DNA from: Methylotenera_A sp031369365
GTDB lineage: Bacteria > Pseudomonadota > Gammaproteobacteria > Burkholderiales > Methylophilaceae
Length of the DNA stretch: 19,556 nt
Assembly: GCA_031369365.1 (NCBI GenBank)
Contig: JANMOP010000040.1
Coordinates: 1 to 19,556 of the forward strand
Direction: 5' to 3'
In this document: in pieces, positions 8,055-15,551 of the stretch
Numbering within the stretch: position 1 is the stretch's first letter
Layout: every line of letters begins with the position of its first letter
Notes under the pieces: model-generated
Database searches by the model: none
What the model was told of the DNA's origin: nothing
What the model saw: the letters and a program-made list of their open reading frames with translations, nothing else
Translations under genes and position numbers: made by a program

Positions 8055-8879
8055 TTAATTTTTTACTTTTTCAAGTAAGTTTTGAACCCAACTTTTTTCA
8101 GCTGCAAACTCTTTTTTTATTATTGCTAACATGACCGAAATATTATCCACACCACCATGTTCATTGGCTAAATGAATCAATCTATTGGCTGCTTGCGTAA
8201 TATTACCATTCGCTTCACGCAATGTTTCTGCGATTTCCGCATCACTCACCATGTCAGATAACCCATCAGAACAGAGTAAATATAGGTCGCCCACTTCTAC
8301 ATCTACCTCTTGCAATGCCAACTCTACATCAGGCTCTATGCCTAAAGCGCGCGTAACCAGATTCTTGTGACTAGAGGTTTGCGCCTGCTCTTGCGTAATT
8401 AAGCCAGCGTTAATTTGCTCTTGCACCAAAGAATGATCTTCAGTGAGCTGCTTTAACGCTCCTCCCCGCAATCGATACATACGTGAATCACCAATATGCC
8501 CAATAACCAATTTATTATTCGTAAAAATACCCGTTACCAATGTAGTGCCCATACCTGCACATTGCGGCTCATCTTGCGAGACCTGATAAATAGCTGCATT
8601 TGCTTGCTCTACCGCGCTTTTGAGCATATACGATTCTGGGAGTAAATCAGATTTCTCTAGTTCCGTATAAAATTCATCCTGCATCGCTTGTGTAATTTCG
8701 GCCGCTACTAATAGCACGGCCATTTCGCTTGCCACTTCACCCGCCCTATAGCCACCCATGCCATCGGCCAGCACAAGCAAACCTATAGATAAATCACTCG
8801 CAACCGCATCTTCATTATGATCGCGCACCTTGCCTATATCGGTAAGCCGCACTACTTTTATCGCACTAGCTACATTCAA
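8055..8879 (-). CDS. PP2C-type serine/threonine protein phosphatase
   Basis: Removes phosphate from Ser/Thr of proteins; a metal-dependent cytoplasmic enzyme of the PrpC/Stp type. The conserved acidic residues are present: Glu23-Asp24 (RDHNED), Asp39-Gly40 (VLADGMGGYRAGEVAS), Asp131 (GHIGDSRMYRLR), Asp205 (LLCSDGLSDM) and Asp245 (GGVDNISV). The 274-residue length is slightly above the usual ~240-260. The start is uncertain. The only in-frame upstream start is TTG at 8879, since a stop (TAG at 8912-8910) closes the frame; a GTG nine codons in would also work. No good Shine-Dalgarno. It is followed by an FHA gene. No Ser/Thr kinase is in the window. Confidence 0.92.
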   Translation of the reverse strand: MNVASAIKVVRLTDIGKVRDHNEDAVASDLSIGLLVLADGMGGYRAGEVASEMAVLLVAAEITQAMQDEFYTELEKSDLLPESYMLKSAVEQANAAIYQVSQDEPQCAGMGTTLVTGIFTNNKLVIGHIGDSRMYRLRGGALKQLTEDHSLVQEQINAGLITQEQAQTSSHKNLVTRALGIEPDVELALQEVDVEVGDLYLLCSDGLSDMVSDAEIAETLREANGNITQAANRLIHLANEHGGVDNISVMLAIIKKEFAAEKSWVQNLLEKVKN

Positions 8880-8900
8880 AATTGAGTCACATTCAAAATT
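8872..8900. repeat. 12-base direct repeat at the PP2C start
   Basis: ACATTCAAAATT occurs at 8872-8883 and again at 8889-8900 (17-base period). On the coding strand each copy ends in an out-of-frame ATG followed directly by a stop (TAG and TGA). It may affect initiation or may be a chance duplication. Confidence 0.5.
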
Positions 8901-8954
8901 TAAAGCCCACTAAATAACATACCGTTGCAAACATAATCGAATGCTAAACTTATT

Positions 8955-9422
8955 TCATCGCCTAAACTCATGCGGCCTTGTAGCTGCGGCCACCTTGTCC
9001 AACACACCGTTAATATATTTATGCCCGTCTGTTCCGCCGTAAAGTTTGGCTAATTCAACCCCTTCATTAATGGCAACACGGTAAGGAATACTCGCATCAA
9101 ACATGAGTTCAAACGATGAAATACGCAAAATTGCGTGCTCCACAGGGCTCAATTCTTCAATTTTTCTATCGATAAATATTGAAATTTGTTGGTCTAGCTC
9201 ACTTATTTTGCCAGTTACGCCTTCTAACAAATGCTTAAAATACGCCTCATCGGCTTTATTATATTCTGGGTCTTCTTGCGCATCTAGAATGATTTGTTTT
9301 GTTTCACCAGCATTAATCATGCCACGATACACCGCCTTTAACACTAGCTCGCGCGATTTGCGACGATTTTGACTTACTTTTGGTTTTTTAACTGCTTTAA
9401 CTTCAGTTTTGGTATCGCTCAT
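8955..9422 (-). CDS. nusB: Transcription antitermination factor NusB
   Basis: Binds boxA RNA with NusE (S10) in rRNA antitermination complexes. 155 residues. The family pattern is clear: RRKSRELVLKAVYRG at the first helix, IEELSPVEHAILRISSFEL in the middle, and PYRVAINEGVELAKLYGG with YINGVLDKVA at the end. A lysine-rich extension of about 18 residues precedes the conserved core. The start overlaps the ribH stop by ATGA, the classic ribH-nusB coupling in proteobacteria. thiL, a common next gene, is not present here; a PP2C gene follows after 75 bases. Confidence 0.96.
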   Translation of the reverse strand: MSDTKTEVKAVKKPKVSQNRRKSRELVLKAVYRGMINAGETKQIILDAQEDPEYNKADEAYFKHLLEGVTGKISELDQQISIFIDRKIEELSPVEHAILRISSFELMFDASIPYRVAINEGVELAKLYGGTDGHKYINGVLDKVAAATRPHEFRR

Positions 9423-9868
9423 AGTGCGCGCACCAAATTCGCCATTTCAATCGCCACCTGTGCGGCTTCTGTACCTTTAATAAGCATCCGCGCAAGCGCT
9501 TGCTCGTCATCTTCTGTGGTTAAAACAGCATTGGCCACTGGCACACCCGTATTCAACTGAACCTCTGAAATACCGCGTGCAGATTCGTTTGCAACCACTT
9601 CAAAGTGATAGGTTTCACCACGAATAATCGCTCCTAATGCAATAAGTGCATCAAACTTTTCGCTCAATGCCATGTGCTGCAAAATAAGCGGTGCTTCTAA
9701 TGCGCCAGGCACAGTAGCAATGCGAACATGTTCAGATTTTACGCCGAGTCTCAACAATTCCGCATGACAAGCTGCCAGTAAGCCATCGCCAATATCGCTA
9801 TTAAATCGCGATTGCACAATGCCGATTTTTTTGCCAGCGCCGTCTAGGTTAATAGTAATTTTATTCAA
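9419..9868 (-). CDS. ribH: 6,7-dimethyl-8-ribityllumazine synthase
   Basis: Condenses 5-amino-6-ribitylaminouracil with 3,4-dihydroxybutanone phosphate, the penultimate step of riboflavin synthesis, as an oligomeric cytoplasmic enzyme. 149 residues. Signatures are VQSRFNSDI, VPGALEAP, GAIIRGETYHFE with catalytic His88, PVANAVLTTED, and Arg127. It starts with TTG at 9868, preceded by AAGAGA; the nearest upstream TTG runs straight into a stop. The 3' end overlaps nusB. Other rib genes are not in the window, and no FMN riboswitch is seen upstream. Confidence 0.96.
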   Translation of the reverse strand: MNKITINLDGAGKKIGIVQSRFNSDIGDGLLAACHAELLRLGVKSEHVRIATVPGALEAPLILQHMALSEKFDALIALGAIIRGETYHFEVVANESARGISEVQLNTGVPVANAVLTTEDDEQALARMLIKGTEAAQVAIEMANLVRAL

Positions 9869-9979
9869 TTCAATCTCTTAAAGTGCTAAAAAAGGCTATT
9901 TTACACAATAAGCGTTGACACATTTTGTCAGTTTTAACTTAGCCAAAATTGATCAGGCTTAATTCTAAAGCGCGCACTT

Positions 9980-11647
9980 TTACGAAAACAGTGCCCACGC
10001 TTTTTGTACTGTGCTCCACACTCCGTAACTAATCGGGATTAACACCGCCACCCAAACCAGTTTCACCAATACAGGGTGTTGTGCCACATCGCTTGTTACT
10101 ATTATATTTGCTCCATTTTGCAAGGATTTTTCATGCGCTTGTTTATGCACTTCCGCCAGTTCGGCATCGGTCATAAAGTATTTGTCATCTACAGGCTTTA
10201 TGAGTAAATTGGCAACAAAACCCACCACCAGCATGCCTGCTAGCACCACAAAAATTGGTGCATAAATTTGGTCGAACGGCACGCCAGATTCTAGGCGTGT
10301 GTCGTGCATATAATTCACCACCACTGGCCCTAATATACCCGCAGTTGACCATGCGGTAAGCAAGCGGCCATGAATTGCGCCCACAAACTGCGTACCAAAC
10401 ATATCGGCCAAATAGGCAGGAATAGTCGCAAAGCCGCCGCCATACATAGAAGCGATGACGCAAAAACTTGCTACAAATAAGGCCAGCGATTTCATACCTG
10501 CCATATAGGTCGCGGTGCAGTATAAAATGGCGCCTAAGATGAAGAAAATAAAATAGGTGCGTTTGCGTCCAAGCTTATCTGACGAGGTTGCCCAGCCAAT
10601 GCGGCCAAAAATATTAAACAGTGAAATTAACCCCACAAAGCCTGCACCAACCGCCGCCGCTTTCGCTGTGAGTATTTCGTCTATTTTAATATCGGCAAAG
10701 CCCATGCTTGGCTGACCAATTAATGCGCCACCAAAGGTTTCTTGCAGCATGGGTGCTGCCGCGCCAATGATGCCAATACCTGCAGAAACATTCATGCACA
10801 ATACAATCCATAACAACCAAAATTGCGGCGTTTTATGTGCATTTTTTAAATGCACGTGGCGCGATGCAATCATGGTGTTGGTCGAAGCGGCTGGCGGTGT
10901 CCAATTGGCGGGCTTCCAGCCTACTGGCGGCACACGGTAGCCTAGTGCTCCACATAGCATAAACACTGCGTAAATCACTGCTAACGTGACAAAAGTTTGC
11001 CAAACTCCTACATTGCCTGGCGTTGCAAAATAAGTCATTAATTTGGTCGCCAATGGTGAGCCTATCATCGCGCCGCCGCCAAAACCCATAATCGCCATAC
11101 CTGTGGCCATGCCGCGCCTATCGGGAAACCATTTAATCAACGTGGAAACTGGCGAAATATAACCTAGCCCAAGCCCTATGCCGCCGATGACACCGCTACC
11201 TAGCCACATCATCCACAATTGGTGCGCGTAAACGCCGTAAGCCGAAATCAGCAAACCGCCGCACCAACACAGCATGGAAACTAGGCCTGCTTTACGTGGA
11301 CCTTCGCGCTCAAGCCAGCCCCCCCATAACGCTGCCGAACAGCCAAGCAAAACAAAAAACAAGGTGTACATCCAGCCCAAATCAAACTGTGTCCAGTTAC
11401 AATCAGTAGCGGTTAAAGCGCGCATAGTGCCAGATAGTTTTTCACCAAACGTAGTCGCACCTGCCGCGCAAGCCGCTAAGGGCTTGCCATCTGCGCCCAT
11501 AAGCGCGCTACCCAAGGGCTTCCAAAACACGCTAAATCCATACGCCATGCCAATAGATAAATGTATCGCTAATGCAGCTGGCGGCACTAACCAACGATTA
11601 AAACTGGGTTGTGCGGTGATGTACTCTTTAGATAAAAAACTGGCCAT
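9980..11647 (-). CDS. Oxalate/formate antiporter-family MFS transporter with C-terminal small-subunit-like helix
   Basis: Inner-membrane major facilitator of the OFA family, presumably moving a small carboxylate; the substrate cannot be read from sequence. 555 residues, with about 12 membrane segments plus one more at the C-terminus. OFA-like features are MAYGFSVFWKPL in the first helix, GLGLGYISPVSTLIKWFPD, and DRRGMATGMAIMGFGGGAMI. A loop of about 40 residues (near 50-92) between the first two helices is longer than usual. After a cytoplasmic linker, residues about 520-555 form an extra helix (WVAVLIPISYGVWSTVQKAW) resembling the separate small subunit found beside other OFA transporters. 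AGGGG lies just before the ATG. Divergent from phoB. Confidence 0.9.
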   Translation of the reverse strand: MASFLSKEYITAQPSFNRWLVPPAALAIHLSIGMAYGFSVFWKPLGSALMGADGKPLAACAAGATTFGEKLSGTMRALTATDCNWTQFDLGWMYTLFFVLLGCSAALWGGWLEREGPRKAGLVSMLCWCGGLLISAYGVYAHQLWMMWLGSGVIGGIGLGLGYISPVSTLIKWFPDRRGMATGMAIMGFGGGAMIGSPLATKLMTYFATPGNVGVWQTFVTLAVIYAVFMLCGALGYRVPPVGWKPANWTPPAASTNTMIASRHVHLKNAHKTPQFWLLWIVLCMNVSAGIGIIGAAAPMLQETFGGALIGQPSMGFADIKIDEILTAKAAAVGAGFVGLISLFNIFGRIGWATSSDKLGRKRTYFIFFILGAILYCTATYMAGMKSLALFVASFCVIASMYGGGFATIPAYLADMFGTQFVGAIHGRLLTAWSTAGILGPVVVNYMHDTRLESGVPFDQIYAPIFVVLAGMLVVGFVANLLIKPVDDKYFMTDAELAEVHKQAHEKSLQNGANIIVTSDVAQHPVLVKLVWVAVLIPISYGVWSTVQKAWALFS

Positions 11648-11773
11648 GCTATCCCCTGAAATTTTCTATATAGTGTTATTTAAATTTCTTATAATTCAAA
11701 CAAACTACATACTCTTACAAATCAGCTAAAATGGCAATTACACATTAGTTTTATCTTAAAAAACGTTTAAATT

Positions 11774-11819
11774 TTGTCATGAATATGTCATATTAAAGTC
11801 ATAAAATTAGTTTGATAAT
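11774..11819 (+). promoter_or_regulatory. Pho box (three 7-base units, 11-base period) and -10 of phoB
   Basis: Three direct repeats, TTGTCAT (11774-11780), ATGTCAT (11785-11791) and AAGTCAT (11796-11802), lie exactly 11 bases apart with AT-rich 4-base spacers. This is the layout of PhoB-binding Pho boxes. A -10-like GATAAT (11814-11819) follows 11 bases after the last unit, as in PhoB-activated promoters that lack a -35. The ATG of phoB is 17 bases further on, so phoB very probably activates itself under phosphate limitation. Confidence 0.82.
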
Positions 11820-11836
11820 TTCAATTGGAATAAGCG

Positions 11837-12532
11837 ATGCCAGCCAATATCTTAGTGATTGAAGATGAACCCGCAATACAAGAATTACTCGCACTCAACA
11901 TCACGCAAGCTGGCCACAACGCTATGCGTGCACTTAGCGTAGAGCACGCGCAAGAGTTATTGCGTAACACGTTGCCAGATTTGATTTTGCTAGATTGGAT
12001 GTTGCCAGGCATGAGCGGCATTGAATATGCTCGCCGTCTAAAGTCTGATCAACTCACTAAAGCTATTCCTATCATTATGCTCACCGCGCGTGGCGATGAG
12101 TTCGACAAAGTGCGCGGCTTAGAAGTGGGTGCAGATGATTACGTGACCAAGCCATTTAGTCCGCGTGAGCTTAACGCGCGTATTAAAGCTGTGCTACGCC
12201 GTCGCGCACCGCAGATGACCGACGACCCAATTGAAATTCATGGCTTGTTGTTAGACCCAACTACGCATCGTGTTACTGGCAATAACGCCAACATTGATTT
12301 AGGACCTACTGAATTTAGGCTGTTGCATTATTTTATGAGTAACGCCGAACGCGTGCATAGTCGCAGCCAATTACTAGATAAAGTGTGGGGTGACCGCGTG
12401 TTTGTAGAAGATCGTACGGTAGATGTACATATTCGCAGGCTGCGCAATGCTTTAGCAGTGTCAAATCATCAAAATTTAATTCAAACCGTGCGCGGCTCAG
12501 GCTATCGCTTATCTGCCGTCAAAGAAAGTTAG
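11837..12532 (+). CDS. phoB: Phosphate regulon response regulator PhoB
   Basis: OmpR-family response regulator that, when phosphorylated by PhoR, binds Pho boxes. 231 residues. The receiver domain spans about 4-120, with acidic pocket Glu9-Asp10, phospho-acceptor Asp53 (LLDWMLPGMSG), Thr83 (MLTARGDE) and Lys105 (DYVTKPFSPREL). A winged-helix DNA-binding domain spans about 130-228 (LGPTEFRLLHYFM, VFVEDRTVDVHIRRLR, IQTVRGSGYRL). GGAA lies 6 bases before the ATG. The upstream Pho box and downstream phoR confirm the assignment. Confidence 0.96.
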   Translation: MPANILVIEDEPAIQELLALNITQAGHNAMRALSVEHAQELLRNTLPDLILLDWMLPGMSGIEYARRLKSDQLTKAIPIIMLTARGDEFDKVRGLEVGADDYVTKPFSPRELNARIKAVLRRRAPQMTDDPIEIHGLLLDPTTHRVTGNNANIDLGPTEFRLLHYFMSNAERVHSRSQLLDKVWGDRVFVEDRTVDVHIRRLRNALAVSNHQNLIQTVRGSGYRLSAVKES

Positions 12533-12570
12533 CATAAGCCAAAGTTAGCATAAGCAAAGTTAGTTTAAGC
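12525..12570. repeat. Three tandem 15-base repeats spanning the phoB stop
   Basis: AAAGTTAGCATAAGC occurs at 12525-12539 and 12541-12555, and AAAGTTAGTTTAAGC at 12556-12570. The first copy supplies the last phoB codons and its TAG stop. The pattern suggests slippage duplication; no function is evident. Confidence 0.75.
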
Positions 12571-12598
12571 AATTTAATTCAATCGACATTAAGCTCGC

Positions 12599-12632
12599 TA
12601 TAATTAAGCTTAATTAACTAAAAAGCTTAATT
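12599..12632 (+). promoter_or_regulatory. Palindrome and possible internal promoter before phoR
   Basis: A perfect TATAAT (12599-12604) overlaps the 14-base palindrome AATTAAGCTTAATT (12602-12615). Its right half, AAGCTTAATT, recurs at 12623-12632, directly against the GTG start of phoR. No good -35 is seen (TTCAAT at 12578 with 15 bases). No Shine-Dalgarno is visible for phoR. It could be an operator, a secondary promoter, or simply AT-rich spacer. Confidence 0.3.
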
Positions 12633-13961
12633 GTGATCGATATTCGCTGGAAAGCAGGGTTAACCCTTTGCGCCTTGAGTGTAGTCTGCCTGTTTTTATG
12701 GCTGATAAGTGGTGCAATTGTTGCATTACTTGTGTTTTCTATTGGGCTTTTAATATATCTCGTCAGCCATATTTTATGGTTACACCAATTACATCGCTGG
12801 TTTAAAAAACCCACTCTCAATACAATTCCAGAAGGCTCAGGTGTTTGGGAAGATATATTCGCAGCTCTATTGCAATATGAACGCAACAATATCTTCAATC
12901 AAACCCAGTTAAACTTGGCACTAGAGCGTTTTAGCCTAGCCACCAGCGCTATGCCAGATGGGCTACTCATACTAAGCGCCAGCAATGCTATCGATTGGTG
13001 TACTCCAAATGCTGAAACTCAACTCGGTTTAGAGTTAAGCACCGATAGAAATCTACCCATCGTCAATTTGATTAGAGATAGCCATTTTATTGCCTATTTG
13101 TATAGCGAAACTTATGACGAACCATTTAAACTCAAATCTTGGCGTAATCCTGACGTCACCCTAGAAATCCAACTGATTCCATTTGCTAGCCAGCAAAAAT
13201 TACTCATTAGCCGCGATATGACACAGCTAGAAAAAGTAGATGCCATGCGGCGTGATTTTATCGCCAATGTCTCGCACGAGCTGCGTACACCTTTAACGGT
13301 AGTTGGCGGCTTTTTAGAAACCCTAAGTGATATGGAAGGCGCGGTGCCAGCGGCATTAAAAACTTATTTCGCCATGATGGAAGATCAAACCAGCCGTATG
13401 CGCCGCATTATCGAAGATTTGCTCACACTATCCACCATAGAAAGTAACGTTGAAGCGCCTGATGATAACGAAATTGAGATGGCTAAGCTATTAAAAATAG
13501 TGCAAAACGATGCGCTAGGACTAGGCCAAGCTTTAAGTAAAGCTAAACATAAAATCCATTTGAATGCAGACCCCACGCTTAATCTTAACGGCTCTCAAGA
13601 TGAGCTGCAAAGCGCATTTGGTAACCTAGTAAACAACGCCGTGCGTTACACACCCAAAGGTGGTGAAATATTTATTACTTGGAATTTGATTAACGAGCAG
13701 CCTGTATTTGCGGTACGCGATACGGGGATAGGTATCGAGCTGCAACATATAGACAGACTCACTGAGCGTTTTTATCGGGTTGACCGTGGTCGCAGTCGCG
13801 AAACAGGCGGCACTGGCTTAGGGCTTTCCATCGTTAAGCACATATTAATTCGCCATCAAGCCAAGCTAGAAATTCGTAGCGAAATTGGCGTTGGCAGCAC
13901 ATTTAGTGTAGTGTTTCCCAAGGCCAGAATCATGCATAAAAAAGTGACTGTGCAAGCATGA
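12633..13961 (+). CDS. phoR: Phosphate regulon sensor histidine kinase PhoR
   Basis: 442 residues, GTG start. Membrane helices lie at about 8-29 and 30-50. A PAS-like region spans about 95-195. The HisKA domain has phospho-acceptor His215 (FIANVSHELRTPL). The HATPase domain has the N box NLVNNAVRYTPKGG (331-344), G1 DTGIGIE (363-369), and GGTGLGLSIVKH (392-403). Two N-terminal helices, a PAS and the PhoB neighbour fit PhoR, which phosphorylates PhoB under low phosphate and reads PstSCAB/PhoU. It lies 100 bases after phoB, and its TGA overlaps the next gene's ATG (ATGA). Confidence 0.95.
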   Translation: MIDIRWKAGLTLCALSVVCLFLWLISGAIVALLVFSIGLLIYLVSHILWLHQLHRWFKKPTLNTIPEGSGVWEDIFAALLQYERNNIFNQTQLNLALERFSLATSAMPDGLLILSASNAIDWCTPNAETQLGLELSTDRNLPIVNLIRDSHFIAYLYSETYDEPFKLKSWRNPDVTLEIQLIPFASQQKLLISRDMTQLEKVDAMRRDFIANVSHELRTPLTVVGGFLETLSDMEGAVPAALKTYFAMMEDQTSRMRRIIEDLLTLSTIESNVEAPDDNEIEMAKLLKIVQNDALGLGQALSKAKHKIHLNADPTLNLNGSQDELQSAFGNLVNNAVRYTPKGGEIFITWNLINEQPVFAVRDTGIGIELQHIDRLTERFYRVDRGRSRETGGTGLGLSIVKHILIRHQAKLEIRSEIGVGSTFSVVFPKARIMHKKVTVQA

Positions 13962-14689
13962 AAATGCTGCTGTTAATGTTAGCTTGTTACTTAATTACTG
14001 GGTGCATTACCAGCACTCCAGTAGAAGGCAAGCCCATCCCCGTGCGTAGCGATAGAAGCTCTGCCAACCAATTAGGTAAAAACGATTTCGACCGCATGGC
14101 CGATGTAGAACTGGCAGAAAACACGCAAAGTTTGCGTAATTTAATGTTAAAACTCTACAAACGTAACCCGCACGAACTGGCCAAAAGCACTGCTGACAAC
14201 GCCGAAAAAATGGTGGAATGGGTGTTTGAGGGCGATTTACAGCATCATTTTAAATTTAAAGAAATCGATAACAAACAAGGCATAGAAGCCCTATTTTTAG
14301 CTTTTGATAGCCAGTATCAAAACGACCGTGTACTGCCGTTTATTATCGGCCTGCACACTATGCTACTAAAAGCGCATAACGATAAAACAGACTTTTACTT
14401 TACCGATAAAATTGAACCCCAAAACATTTACAACGTTGCACGCAATATTGAAATCGCTGCTTGGAAGCTCTCAAACGCACGTGATACCAATGGCAATTTG
14501 TATTTGCTAAGCAATGAAATTAACACCAAGGAAATCAACGACAAAGACAGCAATTTAAGCTTTGAGCGTGAATTTGGCAAAATGATAGGCCGCACCGATT
14601 TATACGCCATTAGCTTAGCCGAAAAATCGCAGCGATTAATCTCACGCGTCATGCAAAACCTTGCCACAGCGGTATTTTTGCCGTTTTAA
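13958..14689 (+). CDS. Putative lipoprotein translated with phoR, family unrecognised
   Basis: 243 residues, overlapping the phoR stop by ATGA, so translation is probably coupled. The N-terminus (MKMLLLMLACYLITGC) has a lipoprotein signal with lipobox LITGC and acyl acceptor Cys16; residues after Cys (ITST) give no Asp+2 inner-membrane retention signal, so outer-membrane sorting is possible. The mature part is mostly helical and charged (EFGKMIGRTDLYAISLAEKS near the end) with no motif I recognise. Being in the phoBR operon, it is probably made under phosphate limitation. A role in phosphate acquisition or in modulating PhoR from the periplasm is speculation. It converges on the methyltransferase gene with 10 bases between stops. 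Confidence 0.85.
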   Translation: MKMLLLMLACYLITGCITSTPVEGKPIPVRSDRSSANQLGKNDFDRMADVELAENTQSLRNLMLKLYKRNPHELAKSTADNAEKMVEWVFEGDLQHHFKFKEIDNKQGIEALFLAFDSQYQNDRVLPFIIGLHTMLLKAHNDKTDFYFTDKIEPQNIYNVARNIEIAAWKLSNARDTNGNLYLLSNEINTKEINDKDSNLSFEREFGKMIGRTDLYAISLAEKSQRLISRVMQNLATAVFLPF

Positions 14690-14699
14690 ACTAAGTTTG

Positions 14700-15464
14700 C
14701 TACTGCTTAGTAAACACAATTACATGCTGCCAAGGCAGGCTAGTTACCGTGTTGTGCCACTTAAATGGCAACACGCTAATCTCTTTAATCACCTGCGCTT
14801 GTGTCATTTTGTGAATATTTTTAATCGGCACCTTTTGATTTTTAGCGTCGTCTTCAGCGCGATATTCCACCAGCACTAATTTCGCCCCTGGCTTAAGGGC
14901 AGTCCAAATGCTTTGCGCTACTTCATAGGGGTATTCCAGCTCATGGTAAACATCCACCAAAATTGCCATATCTAAGCTGTTGGCTGCCAGTTTAATATCG
15001 CTTGGCGCAGATAAAACTGGTTTAATGTTAGGGTAGGTTTTAGAGAGATTTTTTAGTTTTCCTATCATTTCAGATTGCACATCAACCGCATAGATAGTGC
15101 CTTGCAGGCCAACACCATCAGCCATGCGGCGCGATAGATAGCCTGTGCCAGCCCCAATATCTGCCACTATCATGCCTTTTTTAAGGTTAAGCGCGCGCAA
15201 CAAAATATCGGTACGCTCTTCGCTTTCACGCGTTTCGCGCTCTAACCAAGCGGCACCTTGATAACCCATTACTTGGGCAATTTCCCGCCCTAGGTAAACC
15301 TTGCCTATGCCATCTGCAGAAGCGGGATATTGCTGATATAACACCTTATCTGCTACTTTAGGGTTGTCTTTAGGTGTGTGCTTGGCCTCGGCAAAGGTAA
15401 GGTTAAACGTAAATACCAAAAAGCAAACGCTGGCAAATAAATACAGTTTTTTCTTAATCATCAT
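14700..15464 (-). CDS. Class I SAM-dependent methyltransferase-fold protein with signal peptide
   Basis: 254 residues. Residues 1-25 look like a signal peptide (positive MMIKKK, hydrophobic LYLFASVCFLVFTFNLTF, probable cleavage after TFA). The Rossmann-type methyltransferase core follows: motif I VADIGAGTGYLSRRMA (about 100-115), acidic residue Asp128 at the end of strand 2 (IYAVDVQSEM), and the post-I/II strand with LVDVYHELEYPYEV (169-182). A predicted export signal on a SAM enzyme is odd, since SAM is not known to be present in the periplasm. The N-terminus may instead be a membrane anchor, or the substrate and cofactor may differ. Met2 is an equally good start. Substrate unknown. Confidence 0.85.
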   Translation of the reverse strand: MMIKKKLYLFASVCFLVFTFNLTFAEAKHTPKDNPKVADKVLYQQYPASADGIGKVYLGREIAQVMGYQGAAWLERETRESEERTDILLRALNLKKGMIVADIGAGTGYLSRRMADGVGLQGTIYAVDVQSEMIGKLKNLSKTYPNIKPVLSAPSDIKLAANSLDMAILVDVYHELEYPYEVAQSIWTALKPGAKLVLVEYRAEDDAKNQKVPIKNIHKMTQAQVIKEISVLPFKWHNTVTSLPWQHVIVFTKQ

Positions 15465-15502
15465 CTGCCAATATAAAAGGTGTAAGTTAAGAGCTTGAAT
15501 GA

Positions 15503-15540
15503 CGCAAAAAATTCACTTCACCCATAAAAAGCTATGTGAA
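15503..15540 (-). terminator. Possible terminator after the DUF3095 gene
   Basis: Read on the minus strand, just past the stop at 15552, TTCACATA and a TATGG..GTGAA arm form an imperfect stem around a T-rich loop, and a run of six T follows GTGAA. The stem is AT-rich with a bulge, so this is a weak call. Confidence 0.3.
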
Positions 15541-15551
15541 TATTGAAAAAA

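Noticed and set aside
9869..9979. FMN riboswitch or clear promoter before ribH
   Set aside because: The 111-base gap is too short and AT-rich, with no recognisable FMN aptamer segments; only a weak TGACA/TGTCA inverted repeat is seen.
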